Positions 11,755 to 22,777 of a stretch of DNA of 64,000 nucleotides are shown here, piece after piece (within the stretch, counting starts at the first letter, position 1; each line of letters begins with the position of its first letter). Made by a program: the position numbers and the translations under genes. This DNA comes from Epiperipatus broadwayi (taxonomy: Eukaryota > Onychophora > Udeonychophora > Euonychophora > Peripatidae): positions 9,723,081 to 9,787,080 of the forward strand of contig JAQFVV010006200.1 of the NCBI GenBank assembly GCA_028023455.1, written 5' to 3'. The notes beneath the pieces are model-generated. The model did no database searches. It worked only from the letters and a program-made list of their open reading frames with translations, and was not told where the DNA came from.

Positions 11755-14700
11755 CTATAGTTTGGACAATATTTTAGTAGTAGTGTTTGGTATCTGGTCT
11801 AGAGCCATCTGCTCCCAAGTATCAGAGAACAGTTTAGCTGGGGCCATTAGATGATCTCTAGTTTTAAGCTTAGTCATGAGTTCCTTGAAAACTTCCCATG
11901 GACTTTTCATGCTGGACTGGAATATGAAGTGACACCTAGTGAGCCATTTTGCAAATAGTATTATGATGGCCATCCAGATTGTGGCAAAAGTGCCACTCCT
12001 CATTGCTTTACATATAGTCAGAATAGAGGCACATCCTGACTGGACACTGGACTGCAGTCTTATTTCAAGTTCTATAAATTTTTTGCAGTGAGAGAAGGTG
12101 TGATCCATTGTCTCTTCATCTTCACTACAGAGCAAACATATTGGAGTAATGTTTTTGAACCTTCTGCAGTCCATCATAAATTGCCTTGTGGGAAACACAT
12201 CAAGTTGGTATTTTATGATAAAATTTATTAATTTGGGCTCCATGGCCCAAGATCTAGCTTTCTTAAGCAGTGATCTTATGAATATATTTAGTCTTCCTGG
12301 AGTTTTTGTTGGCTGGGATACATGTACTTAAAGGTATCCCAATAGGTTTTTTTGCTACTATATAGCTGACCCATGTCCTGTATGAGCCCTGCCATGTAGA
12401 CCTCCATTTGCATTATCCATTTGCTTTTTATGGGCGGTGGGGTGTCAGTAGGTTCAACTGTACTGGCAATTTGAGGTTCTGAGTCTGCCTCTTTCACAGC
12501 CTTCAGTGCCACTATTACCCTTTGCATGTATAATACCTGGACTGCATGCAACCCAAGAAAGACCATTCAAATCCTTAGGTTTCTGCATTTTCCGAAGACT
12601 GATGCAGACTATTTTTATGTACAAGTTGTGTTAATGGTGTTGTGAAAGGCCCTGGTTGGTTTTATGATTGGAAAGTAGTATGCAATCCATGGGAAGACCA
12701 ACATATTGAGCAATGTCACCTTGCCTGGGAGTGACAGGGAGATTAAGGATAAGCTGCTAACAGTTTTTTGGTCTTCTCTATGAGCATATTTTGAATCTAC
12801 AGCCTCATTGCAGATTTTGACAATGCCACCAGGAAACCTAGTAGATTTTGGGGCATTCCAGTGAATTTTGATGTTAGGTTCTTTCTTTTGTTGATTCACC
12901 ATACTGCAGTTTTTGTAGGATTAGCTTTTAGGTGATATTTGGCCTCATATTCATCTAGGAGTTGGTAGAGCTGGGAAGGAATTTTGCAAATGGAAGGATA
13001 ATGGTTACATCATCTACATATGTGATATGATGTATCACCTCCCCAAGTACTGGAACATATATGCCAGGCAACTTGTCCTCTATAGCTTTTAGGAGAGGAT
13101 CAATGTATGTGATGAAGCACAGGATGCTAAGCGGTGACCCCTGGGGTATAGATATGTGTGGCTGGAACCCTGGGGCAAGAGAGCCATCCAGAGTTACATG
13201 AATTGTTCTGTTGAGTAGCAGGTTGGATATGATATTAACATATATTAAGGGGACCCTATAGCTCCTGAGAACAGTAAATAGCTGGCTAGGCACTACAGAG
13301 TCAAAGGCTGTTGCAAAATCCAACTGGACTACAATGGGTTAAGATTTCCTCTTCTCCCTGATATATTCAGCCAGCAACATAAACTTATTGACTGTGTCCC
13401 TTGTGGAGTGGCCCTTATGGGCAAATTGGTACTTAGAGATCTTTATTAGTAGCTGTTGCTGTATTCTATCTTTGATTACTGATTCTATTGTTTTTGTAAA
13501 GAGAGGCATCATTGAAATCAGGCGTAAATTTGTGAGACAGAAGGATTTGTTTGTTTTTTTAGGAATGGTACTAGAGCAATTGGGTAGAGGTCAGGGATGG
13601 TCTGGAATTCTCCTGCCAACACATTGATTACTTCCAGTACCACAGGTGCTGTGAACCTACACAGGTGGATAAGGACGAATCTTGGTATCCCATGTAGACC
13701 CAGATGGGTGTTCTTAGGATATGCCAACAGTCGCTAAGTGATATGATCTAGCATGATACCATGGTCACTTGTCACCTCTTTCTCCCACCAGATATTTCTG
13801 ATACTGTACAGGTGGCTCTGCAGCTTGGCCATGAAATGAGCATAGATCTCATTAAGCATTGCATCTCCTATGAAACTGTGGTTACCTATCATAATCATGG
13901 AAGGCATAAGTATTTTCTTGATACCAATTGCCCATATTAGGTAACTTTGTGTCCAGTTGTTTTGTGAAGACAGGTGTATCTTGGATCTCTTGATTGCGAT
14001 GTATTGGCCTAGCACCCCCTGTCTCTCTGTATTGACTTTTGAGGCTTAGAATTTCCCCAACACTTGCTCGAGTTGTTGAAAGTTTTGTGATCTCTCTGCC
14101 CAATGTGTCCAACTTCCTGAGTAGTTTGATTGGACCTTTGGTGTGGGAGGTAAAGGTGTTAATTAGCCCACTTAGGATACCAACAAAGGCTGACCAGGCC
14201 TGAAGCGGCAGTAGTGTCAGGAGCCATACCTTATGGAAGAATATGTACACCTCTGAGAAGATCCACTCAGGGGTGTTGGCCTTGATTAGCATTCTTATGG
14301 TCCTGGACTGGTGCAAAGGGATGAGCAGCACTTGGTTTAAATTTAGAGATATCAACATAGCAAGATTGTCAGAGAATGGCACTATTTGAAATGTGGTATG
14401 TAACACATGGTATAGTTCAGAACTATAGAATAATAAATCTATGAGGGTTTGATGGTGTCAAGTGTAGAAAGAGTATGCATTTTGTGGGAAACAGCCCTCC
14501 CCACTCAACAGCACACAGTTGATTAAATGCAGGTATTTGAGAGTGAATTTGCTATAAACCATATTGAAATCTCCGAATAAAATATAAACCATATTGAAAT
14601 CTCTGAATAAAATAATTGGTGACACTACTGAAAATACAATGGAGTTGATTATGTTCACCAAGGATGGAGCCATGGCAGAACCTTTATTGAGATATGCATA

Positions 14701-15057
14701 TATTAAAATTAAGGTATAGTTTGCAATTGTTATTTTCACTATCAATAGATCATGATTCATGTATAAAGTTCTGGTATTGTCTAATTTGAGTTTTTTACTA
14801 ATTAATATGGCTACTCCTGAATGAGCTGTGTCAGCTGGGAGGTATTGTAGGACTCTGAATTGACCCAAGTTATTATTAATTCTGTGATCAGAGTTTTTGT
14901 GTATTTTTGTCTCACTGAGACAGACTGTGTCAAGGTGTGACATATCAAGCCACCTCTTTAGTGTGAAAATTCTGTGCAGGGAGTTTAAACCCCTGATATT
15001 TATGCCACCAATGTTCAAAATCATATCCAACTGTCTACACGGCAGAGGCCAGTTCAT
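11755..15057 (-). pseudogene. LINE ORF2: endonuclease-reverse transcriptase
   Basis: The ORF is split into at least six overlapping pieces. The first (15057-14458) is an APE-type endonuclease with INIRGLNS, LSETKI, SGVAILISKKL, IYAYLN and GDFN; the GDFN block is duplicated by a 30-bp tandem repeat (14553-14612). Middle pieces include an RT entry block with IPDLYPIALVP. The piece at 13323-12955 has DFATAFDSV (motif A), PQGSPLSI (motif B) and YVDDVTI (motif C, catalytic Asp pair kept). The last piece (12243-11755) carries CLLCSEDEETMDHTFSHCKKF-like CxxC/HxxxxC. The pieces follow one another in order, so this is one decayed gene rather than separate genes. Confidence 0.8.
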
Positions 15058-17398
15058 TAGTCAATGCCTGGATCATCCGGTTCAATGGTTGAATCACTGG
15101 ACCCTGATGAAAATTCCCATTGGAAAAGGGTTTTGTCCTGAGAGAGGGCCATGTTTAGTTGATCCTTTAGTGTAGGCTCAGACCAGTCCTGATTATTTGA
15201 CATTGGCTCGTTGTCCATGCCATGGTTGGCATCATTCACGACATAATGAGATCCATGACACTCCCTCCTATGTTTTTTTTCGGACTTTTTCCTTAGTGGT
15301 TTCAGCTTAGCCAAAGAAGATGCATTAGGACAACTATGCTGTTCTACATCTGATGATGAATTTGAAGTTTCGTCAATCTGTGATGCAGATGAATGTGATT
15401 TGCACTTAAGTGCACTAGTCCCAGGTACCATGCTTGGCAGCAGTATTTGAAATTTTGTTGGTTGGTATTGGCTCACTAGCTGATGGCTTCCTTTCACACT
15501 CGGTTCATTTCCATTGCTTATTAAGTTATCTAATCTTTGAGGTAGGTGATTCTACATTTATCAGTAGAGTATCTTCCCTGTCGAAGATGAGCTCCACTTC
15601 ATGGTCATCATGCTGTACATTGTGAGATCTCATCCCCCCCTTGCTTCTAACACTCTGTGGAAATTAACTTCTGGGTTGGAGGTCCACTGCATCCCAGTGT
15701 GCTCTTGAGCATTCACTATATATTTATGCATTCTTGAATTTCTAGCTTTGCATCTGTGGCATGTTTTTTGGGGGCAAGGCCTGATCAAATGTGTTCGGTC
15801 ACCACAGGCAAAACATTGAGGTTTTGGGCCTTCGATGGTAAGATACAGGGAGCATTTTCCCTCGAGCACAGGTGGCAAGTCTGTAAGCAAGATTTCAGCT
15901 GCCAGCTTCAACATTAACGCTGAAGTATTTTAAGGAAGCTCAATTCCTAATCTTTGTTCTGGGAGATATTGGAAAGATGACAATGTCCCATATTTTCTTA
16001 ACAGCTTTTGCATGTCATGATTGCCAAAGTTCATATAACAGTTGTATATGGTTCCATGAACCATCCTTGGTCATGACATGTCAATTTTTATGAGAAATCT
16101 GTTACTGAGAAACAGTTGGTTTCTTCGGGAGAGCTCCTTTTGTAGGACATTGTGAAATTCCACCACAAAGTAGCGGCCGTGGGGATGGTGGTATATATGT
16201 TTTACACCATCTTGTAGGTTCTGTTTCTTGATTAGAAGGAAGAGCTCATCAGTTGGAAACTGAAAAAGCTGGCACTTTTTGTTTGTGGTGGTCAAAATTA
16301 ATGTACATTCATTATTGTAATTGGCAAATGAATTGAATAGAGCCACTGGGATTCTTTCATTGAATTCAAAGCTTCCCAATTCGTAGTCTTTGGGATCTAA
16401 TGTTTCACTGTCCTGCATTACATTAGGTGCTATTGTACCATTGTAATTCAGCTGCATTTCTTCTTCAAAGTCTAATAAGTGTAATCCTGTTGTATATGAA
16501 TTCTTAATGTTTTTGGCCTCAACTTGATGTATATCTGTTGCTTGGTTATGTTTCTTGCTGTCTCAGCATGTGTAGTTATTCTGGTTTCTTTTTAGCTTAT
16601 CTGCATATGTTGTTATGCTCTGATCAGACTTGGTAATTATAGATTTGGTGATAGACTTTGTACTGTTTCTTACAAGTGCTGGGAACTGAATCTGTATATT
16701 GTTTTTATCCCTAGGCATATTGTTATCTGCTTGCAATGTTTGTGTGGGTTTTTTTTTTTGATTTTTTGGTACATTATGAGAGTTATTTTCTTTGTTGTGT
16801 AATTCTTGTGGAGTTACCCGGGGTAGTTGTCCATCTTTTGTTCAGAATTTGTGTGAGTTAATTTGGCTGTTATTTCTTGATTGGCTATGTTTTTTGAATT
16901 GAAATCCATTTGATTTTTATCATAATTGGTTACTTCCAGTTGAGCGCTTTCTTTATTGCAAAACCTTGTTTGTTTTTTTGAGGTCGACAGTTTCGATTTT
17001 TTAAAATCTGGAACAAAGCTTATAACTTCCTTGTTCTTTCTCAGTTTTTGATCATTTTTGGTTGCAGCCTTTGGGATTACTTTATCTCCAGCTGTGTCAG
17101 CTTTAATTTTGAATAACTTAGGCTTTTGATTAATTTTTTTATATTTTACGGCTAGATTTCCGATATCGCTAGAATTTTGCTTCTCACCAATTTCTTCGTT
17201 CTTGAACGGGTTTTCTTTTCCTTGCACTTCTTGCCAATCCTGTGCAATTTCAGTGTTTGTTGAACTATTTGGGATGATTCCATAATTTTCTGTTGTCTGT
17301 GCAACAATTTTTTCATTTAGTATTTTGGTGTCATAATCTGCATTGCTGGTAACTTTCTTCATTTTGCTTCCACGTTGACAATCCATTATGGATAACAT
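15057..17398 (-). pseudogene. LINE ORF1
   Basis: Four in-order pieces are visible. 17398-16814 is Lys/Asn-rich with no domain I recognise. 16457-16071 is a globular segment. 15914-15630 holds a CCHC zinc knuckle (CFACGDRTHLIRPC) followed by a second Cys/His cluster (CHRCKARNSRMH). 15497-15057 is Ser/Lys-rich. This matches the RNA-binding ORF1 of Tx1-like LINEs. The final TAA shares its last A with the ATG of ORF2 (TAATG), an arrangement used for termination-reinitiation in some LINEs. Confidence 0.7.
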
Positions 17399-17450
17399 GG
17401 CAAATTTTGCGATATGTTGTTGCTGATTTATCCATCTAAATTTGTGAAAT

Positions 17451-18098
17451 TGGGGTTGATAGTATACTTAGATGCAAGATATTAGGTTTATCTTGTGTGT
17501 TAACACACTCAATGTTTGAAATAGTAAATTTATCTATCTAAATAATGTCAAATTCTTGCTCGCTGATGTGTCTATAATTATCGCCTGTGGGTTTTTAAAT
17601 ATTTAATGTAAGTAATGAATTGAAAGAAATTTTAAACATTTTGGGAAAGCATTTTTTTCTCTGTTGCACAATAAATGGTGTTAGAATAGAGAAAAAGAAA
17701 GAGAGAGAGAGAGAGGAAGAGGGAGGGAGACAGAGAGAGTTATATTTGTATATTAATTAAAACTATTATCATTTTATTATGATATTTATATACTCATAAT
17801 TTAGCCATGGTAAAAACAATTTAATGCATCACATCATATTTTTATCTGATGAAAGGAGGCACACAGGTAAAAATATGGGCCATAATTATAGAAGTGTTGC
17901 TTACCATTGATGTAGTTATTAAAATACAAATCTAGCATAAATTTTCCAAATGTCTAAAGTATAAAATACTATATATATTTAGTTTAAATGCACCTTCTAA
18001 AAGGTAGATCAATATTATGAAACAACTGAAATTTTGATTTTAAATAGTCATAATTATTTATTTTTACAATCTGTAATTTGTCATCTTATTATTTTCAG
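17451..18098. other. Non-coding region upstream of the lectin exon
   Basis: A purine (GA-rich) tract occupies 17689-17740. The last part, up to the AG at 18097-18098, is a T-rich tract ending tattttcag, a good splice acceptor for the lectin exon. Nothing else is recognisable. Confidence 0.6.
17689..17740 (+). repeat. GA-rich microsatellite
   Basis: The sequence is almost entirely G and A with several (GA)n runs and GGGAGGGAG. Confidence 0.9.
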
Positions 18099-18415
18099 AT
18101 TCAATATTTTATCGTTACTGTCAGTTTTCCACTGGACTTTTATCCTGTAATGAAACCGAAGTAATACAAATTTCTTTTTCTTTTTATGGAAGACTTAGTT
18201 CTGTTTTATGCAATCATGTTTTAGTATTTAGAGAAAGAAAATTTTACGAAAATATTAATTGCATGAAGAATGTGACAAAAATAATGTCTGACAGATGTAA
18301 TGGTCAGCAGTTATGCCATCTTAAAGTGGATGAAAAAACTTTTGGAACGCCTTGTGCTGGAACAGTAAAATACCTGGAAGTATTTTATGATTGCTATAAA
18401 ATGACATTACTCTGA
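18099..18415 (+). CDS. Terminal exon of a SUEL/Gal_lectin-domain protein
   Basis: After a strong acceptor (tattttcag), an open frame begins with the last two bases of a split codon and runs to TGA at 18413-18415, giving about 104 residues. It carries most of a SUEL-type galactose/rhamnose-binding lectin domain: SC....VIQISFSFYGR near the start, conserved Cys residues (LC, NC), DRCNGQQLC in the middle, then FGTPCAGTVKYLEVFYDC at the end, matching the family's 'RC-G---C' and 'FGDPC-GT-KYL-V-Y-C' signatures. Such domains bind carbohydrates and occur in secreted lectins and extracellular parts of adhesion proteins. No membrane segment follows, so the protein may end as a secreted lectin. Upstream exons are not recognised in this window. 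Possible poly(A) signals follow (for example aataaa at about 18602). Confidence 0.85.
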
Positions 18416-18664
18416 ATGGTTAAAAATAATTAGTATAATTACCTTTTTCTTTTTTTAATACTAAACTAGTTTGCAATTCTTTCTGAGTTAATGTGTTTTT
18501 TAAAGTATAACAAATATGAACACATATTTTGCGCCCATTTTTAGTGATTATGTATATATATATAATTTAATTTTTTAGTGGTCATTATAGATTTAAATAT
18601 GTAATAAATGGACTTGTCTGTTTTATATTCTTTTACTTAAAAAATATGAGCACATTCTTACTTA

Positions 18665-18995
18665 AGACAAGAGCCAATCAGACTCTGTTTCTAGGACTGA
18701 GCATACACTTTCAATGTTAAAAAGCAATCAAAATAAATTTCCTTTTGATTACCATTACAAATTTTATATAGAGACAAAGTACTGCAGTGAATTTGTGCAG
18801 ACATAAAAAATCAAAGTATAAGAAAACTTTTCAAACACTTTGAAAAAGTTGCTATACTTTGATTTATTATGCATATATAATTTAATCTAGTGCTATGTCT
18901 TTATATAAAATCTTGAGTGGCCACCAAAAGAGAATTTCTCGATTGCTTCTGGCACTATACTCTCAATCCTAGGGAACTAAGCCTGATTGTCTGTC
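18665..18995. repeat. Foldback (imperfect palindrome) repeat
   Basis: The left arm (caatcagactctg, ctaggactgagcatac, tttatatagagacaaagta) recurs as its reverse complement on the right (tatgtctttatata, cactatactctcaatcctag, ctaagcctgattg). The centre is a small hairpin, cttttcaaacactttgaaaaag-like. It lies in the presumed 3' UTR or just downstream of the lectin gene. I found no hammerhead core in it. Confidence 0.65.
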
Positions 18996-20720
18996 ATCCT
19001 AAATAAGAATGGGGTTGTAGTTTTCAACTAAAAAAATATAAAATGGGAAATATTTTCATAATATAAGTTTTAGAATGTGGTAAAATGTCAGTTATAATTT
19101 TTTTTCTTTCTTGTGTGAGTTTGATGGTGGATATCTTAACCTATGAAGCATTGAACTGTGTTGCTATGACAATAATAATATTGATATAAAATTTTTATTA
19201 TAATTAATTGTGTTGTCTAAGATTGTGAATTGACTTTATTCATTTTAAAATGGATATAATAAAGCATGTAGTTTGGATAAAATTATTGTTTTGTTATTAT
19301 ATGTATTTTTTGTTACTGCATTCACAATAATAAATTATAAACAATACAACTAAATGTCTAATGTATCAAATATATTTATTTAATTTATATGGTATTGTAC
19401 TAGAAGCATATGTATGAAAGTATATTTCCAGACTAGTATAGTGAGAATGTATTATAAATTGTTTAATTTGTGTTAGAATGAAAAATGTAAATGTTTGTTA
19501 TATGTTATAATTGTAATTTTTTGTGATTATTGTCTAATAAGATTTTTATTTATGGAAGTCTGACTGGAATTGACTAGAGTTAATATAAAATGTTGGTATA
19601 GTTTATCTTATATCAATAAAAAGTTTATGAGTAGAACCAAGCAGATTAAACACACTCTTTATACTTTTGCTTCAATAAAAACAAATCTAAGTTCCTTCCT
19701 ATGATTTTTTAAAAGTTATTTTTAAAAGTATAAATGATTGTGAAATGTATAGAATGAAGAATTGAAAGCAAAAATGTTTGTTCATTGATCAGCCAGAATC
19801 ATTGAATTTGTGAGAGAGGTTGATTTATTGAAATATGAAAATTAATTCTTAGCATTTCAAAACAATAGTAATGTTTCTTTACTTTAAAAACAAATATTAC
19901 ATACTTTTCAATGATGACATCTAAATGTCAATAGAAAAATGTATACAAAGATTATGTTCACCAACTGATATAATTTTATAAGCTTGATGTATTATTTATA
20001 CATGGAATAAAAATTGTTTCCATTTCAATAGCATCATATTGCATGAAACTAGCATCTCTTCACTTGTAATGTTTTGTGGATTGGTTACTTGCTAAATGAC
20101 AGGATATCTACATTGCATTTTCATGAATATAAATTAATGATTACACACTTATAACTTTATATAGTTCAAATATCTGCTGAATAAAAAGATAATTTGGATA
20201 TTTGGAAAAGATTGGAATTCACAAAATACACTTGGAACTTTATAGATTTTCATAATATTTCTTTGAAATAACTAAGTAATAGACCATGATTAAAAAAAAT
20301 AAACATCAGAATTATGGTACTATTTATGAAATGATATATTTAAAGACTATTACTCAGGTCATTTGCTTATATTATCATTAGTATTGCTATATTTTTTCTT
20401 CATTTAAAATGTATAGTATTTATTGATAAAAATATTAGTATAATTTTAGGTTAAATAATGATCTATTTACATACCTAAATGAAAGACAGTTATGTCTTCC
20501 TAAGTTTAAATTTATATCTTGCAGCATAGTAATTATTATTTTTATTTAAAATATTTATTTTTTATTTATTAATTATAAATTAACTTCAGGTATATTCACT
20601 TATATTAGGTATTCAAAAAGATTCTATTGTAATAAGTATTTATTTTGTTGTGTTCTCTTAAATTTATAATAACAAATAAGTAGATTTATTATTTTTGTGT
20701 GTGCATATATATATATATAT
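18996..20720. other. AT-rich non-coding region
   Basis: Nothing recognisable on either strand. It ends in a short (TA)n tract that forms the left flank of the family C hammerhead array. Confidence 0.6.
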
Positions 20721-20848
20721 GAAAAACAAAAAACACAAGTTAAAAACTTGCATACGCTTGTATTTATGACTATAGATGGCGTTATACCAAAAACACCTTC
20801 AAGTGTTTGTTTACATAAACGTCAGAGCGAGTATTTCACTATCTCTAA

Positions 20849-20914
20849 CTTAATCTCCACCTTCATATCATGATTTCAAGCTATTTGCTATCATCAGTGA
20901 AGGACAGGATTAAG
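20849..20914 (-). ncRNA. Type I hammerhead ribozyme, family C, monomer 1
   Basis: On the minus strand: outer helix I CUUAAUC/GAUUAAG (7 pairs), an internal loop of 4+4 nt, inner helix I CCUUCA/UGAAGG (6 pairs), core CUGAUGA (plus-strand 20891-20897), helix II AGC/GCU with loop AAAUA closed by a U-U mismatch, GAAA (20874-20877), a short UCAUGA helix III, then UA with predicted cleavage between plus-strand positions 20866 and 20865. All core positions are consensus. The internal loop in helix I opposite a helix II loop is the usual arrangement for tertiary contacts. Confidence 0.85.
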
Positions 20915-21249
20915 AAACTAGATCTAAAACACAAACTCTGAGCGTTTAAGAAACAATTTCTATTCAGCTTGCAAGCGTGAATCTTTTAGACACGTAATGT
21001 CTTCAAACTCAGCATCGCATGCCAGATAACTACATGGGTCTGATATCAGTTCAGCATCACCACATAGTAGAAGTCTCTGCAATATATATCATTGCAAGAA
21101 AGACCTCAAAGGTACATTTATGAAAAACAAAAAACACAAGTTAAAAACTTGCATACGCTTGTATTTATGACTATAGATGGCGTTATACCAAAAACACCTT
21201 CAAGCGTTTGTTTACATAAACATCAGAGCGAGTATTTCACTATCTCTAA

Positions 21250-21315
21250 CTTAATCTCCACCTTCATATCATGATTTCAAGCTATTTGCTATCATCAGTG
21301 AAGGACAGGATTAAG
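21250..21315 (-). ncRNA. Type I hammerhead ribozyme, family C, monomer 2
   Basis: Identical to the monomer 1 ribozyme across both parts of helix I, the core and helix II, displaced by 401 bp. Cleavage at both sites of a minus-strand transcript would release one 401-nt RNA (21266 down to 20866). Confidence 0.85.
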
Positions 21316-21570
21316 AAACTAGATCTAAAACACAAACTCTGAGCATTTAAGAAACAGTTTCTATTCAGCTTGCGAGTGTGAATCTTTTAGACACGTAATG
21401 TCTTCAAACTCAGCATCGCATGCCAGATAGCTACATGGGTCTGATATCAGTTCAGCATCACCACATAGTAGAAGTCTCTGCAATATATATATCATTGCAA
21501 GAAAGACCTCAAAAGTACATTTATGAAAAACAAAAAACACAAGTTAAAAACTTGCATACGCTTGTATTTA

Positions 21571-21607
21571 TGATGATAGCAAATAGCTTGAAATCATGAT
21601 ATGAAGG
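21571..21607 (+). ncRNA. Broken hammerhead, family C inverted part
   Basis: The inverted partial copy keeps TGATGA, helix II, GAAA, helix III and the 3' strand of helix I, but the first core base is A instead of C. The 5' strand of helix I is missing because the inverted junction falls exactly here. It cannot fold as a hammerhead by itself. Confidence 0.75.
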
Positions 21608-22003
21608 TAAAGATTAAGTTAGAGATAGTGAAATACTCGCTCTGACGTTTATGTAAACAAACGCTTGAAGGTGTTTTTGGTATAACGCCATCTATAGTCA
21701 TATATATATATATTGGGTAATCTTATTTTTATATGAAGTATAACAAGAAGATATATATTGAACTCTTTTATACTCTATTTCAGAAAGTATAAATGTTCAA
21801 CAATATTTGTTTTGTGTTACATAAACATATATGTTTGTATTTAGTATCTAATAGTAGAGATTGATATGCAATTACCTATTTAAATATGAAGTTAATGTTA
21901 ATTAAAAACCTATTGTTTAAAGTATCAGTGGATTATATGCATATAATTTAAATGTTTATTTGCCATATATATTTTTTGATTTTAATTTATATCAATTTGT
22001 TAA

Positions 22004-22773
22004 CCTTTTTGAGGGTCATTTTTATTATTGGCCAAGTTGAGTAAAACTCTGAAACTTTTAATTGATTTTAATTGGTCAAGTGACAAACTCTTTGATAGAA
22101 ATATTTTCATCTTTTAATATATATTAATTTTAGTTTCGTTTTCAAAAAGTATATTAATTACTTGTAATGTTAAGAAAGTAAACAAATGTTTTTTCAAAAA
22201 TATATTTTTATTTGTAGTTTATAGAAATATTCAAAAGTGGAAAAATCAAAGAAAACATTAGGAGAAAATTACAAGCAATGTAAATGTCATTTATATCCCT
22301 CCCAGATTTACCGTTACAAATTTTTTAAGAATTTTTTAGTAAAATTTTCAATTTACAATCATGTAAAGTATATAATTTTTTAATAAAACCTTACTACTTT
22401 TGTAAAATAACTATATTTTCAGCAGTTAATCTATAATATGTACGAAAAATAATAAAAAAAACACTCTAAAACATATATTTTCATTTTCAGCGGTGAAAAA
22501 ATATTTATCAAAATCATCAACGAATAAGAATTGAGAATAGATTGAGAATAGATTATCCAACCAATCAGCATTGGCCTTCTTCTTTTGTTCAACTTAAAAC
22601 CCTCCTGGTATTGATTTTTTTACTTATAAAATAATTCAAGAGAGGGCACCATCTTATAGGCCTTGCTCTAAGCTTTAATACGGGTATTTTTTCATCACCG
22701 TAACTCAAAAATTGGCGAAGTTAGAGTGATCTAAAGGTTTCAATGCGAATTCGCATTGACCCCTATAAAAAGG
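22004..22773. mobile_element. piggyBac-like MITE
   Basis: The left end CCTTTTTGAGGGTCA and right end TGACCCCTATAAAAAGG form imperfect terminal inverted repeats. Both ends abut TTAA (22000-22003 and 22774-22777), the target duplication of piggyBac elements. No transposase lies inside. A piggyBac transposase relic is present at about 31684-33050, but whether it mobilised this element is unknown. Confidence 0.75.
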
Positions 22774-22777
22774 TTAA

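Larger units (their letters stand above)
11455..17450 (-). mobile_element. L1/Tx1-type LINE, decayed
   Basis: A two-ORF LINE lies on the minus strand: ORF1 with a zinc-knuckle segment, then ORF2 with an apurinic-type endonuclease, reverse transcriptase and C-terminal Cys-His domain. Composition is clearly less AT-rich than the flanks. Both ORFs are split by several frameshifts and stops. The domain order and the C-terminal CxxC...HxxxxC motif fit the Tx1/L1 group better than CR1 or RTE. The exact 5' and 3' ends are not determined. Confidence 0.8.
20721..21700 (-). mobile_element. Hammerhead tandem array (retrozyme-like), family C
   Basis: Two head-to-tail monomers (20721-21121 and 21122-21524, 401 and 403 bp) are followed by a partial third (to about 21569), then an inverted partial copy (about 21570-21700). 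The monomers are nearly identical; the second differs by single bases and an extra TA. Each full monomer carries a hammerhead on the minus strand, so read in that sense the array is an inverted 5' part followed by tandem direct units, the layout of PLE1 and family B. Both flanks are TA repeats, so a target duplication cannot be judged. No protein is encoded. Confidence 0.85.

Noticed and set aside
15104-15128. CTGATGA followed by GAAA inside LINE ORF1
   Set aside because: Weak helix II, no helix I or III; it is ordinary coding sequence of the LINE.
16230-16260. Minus-strand CTGATGAGCTC with a downstream GAAAC
   Set aside because: The strands between do not pair; chance occurrence in LINE ORF1.
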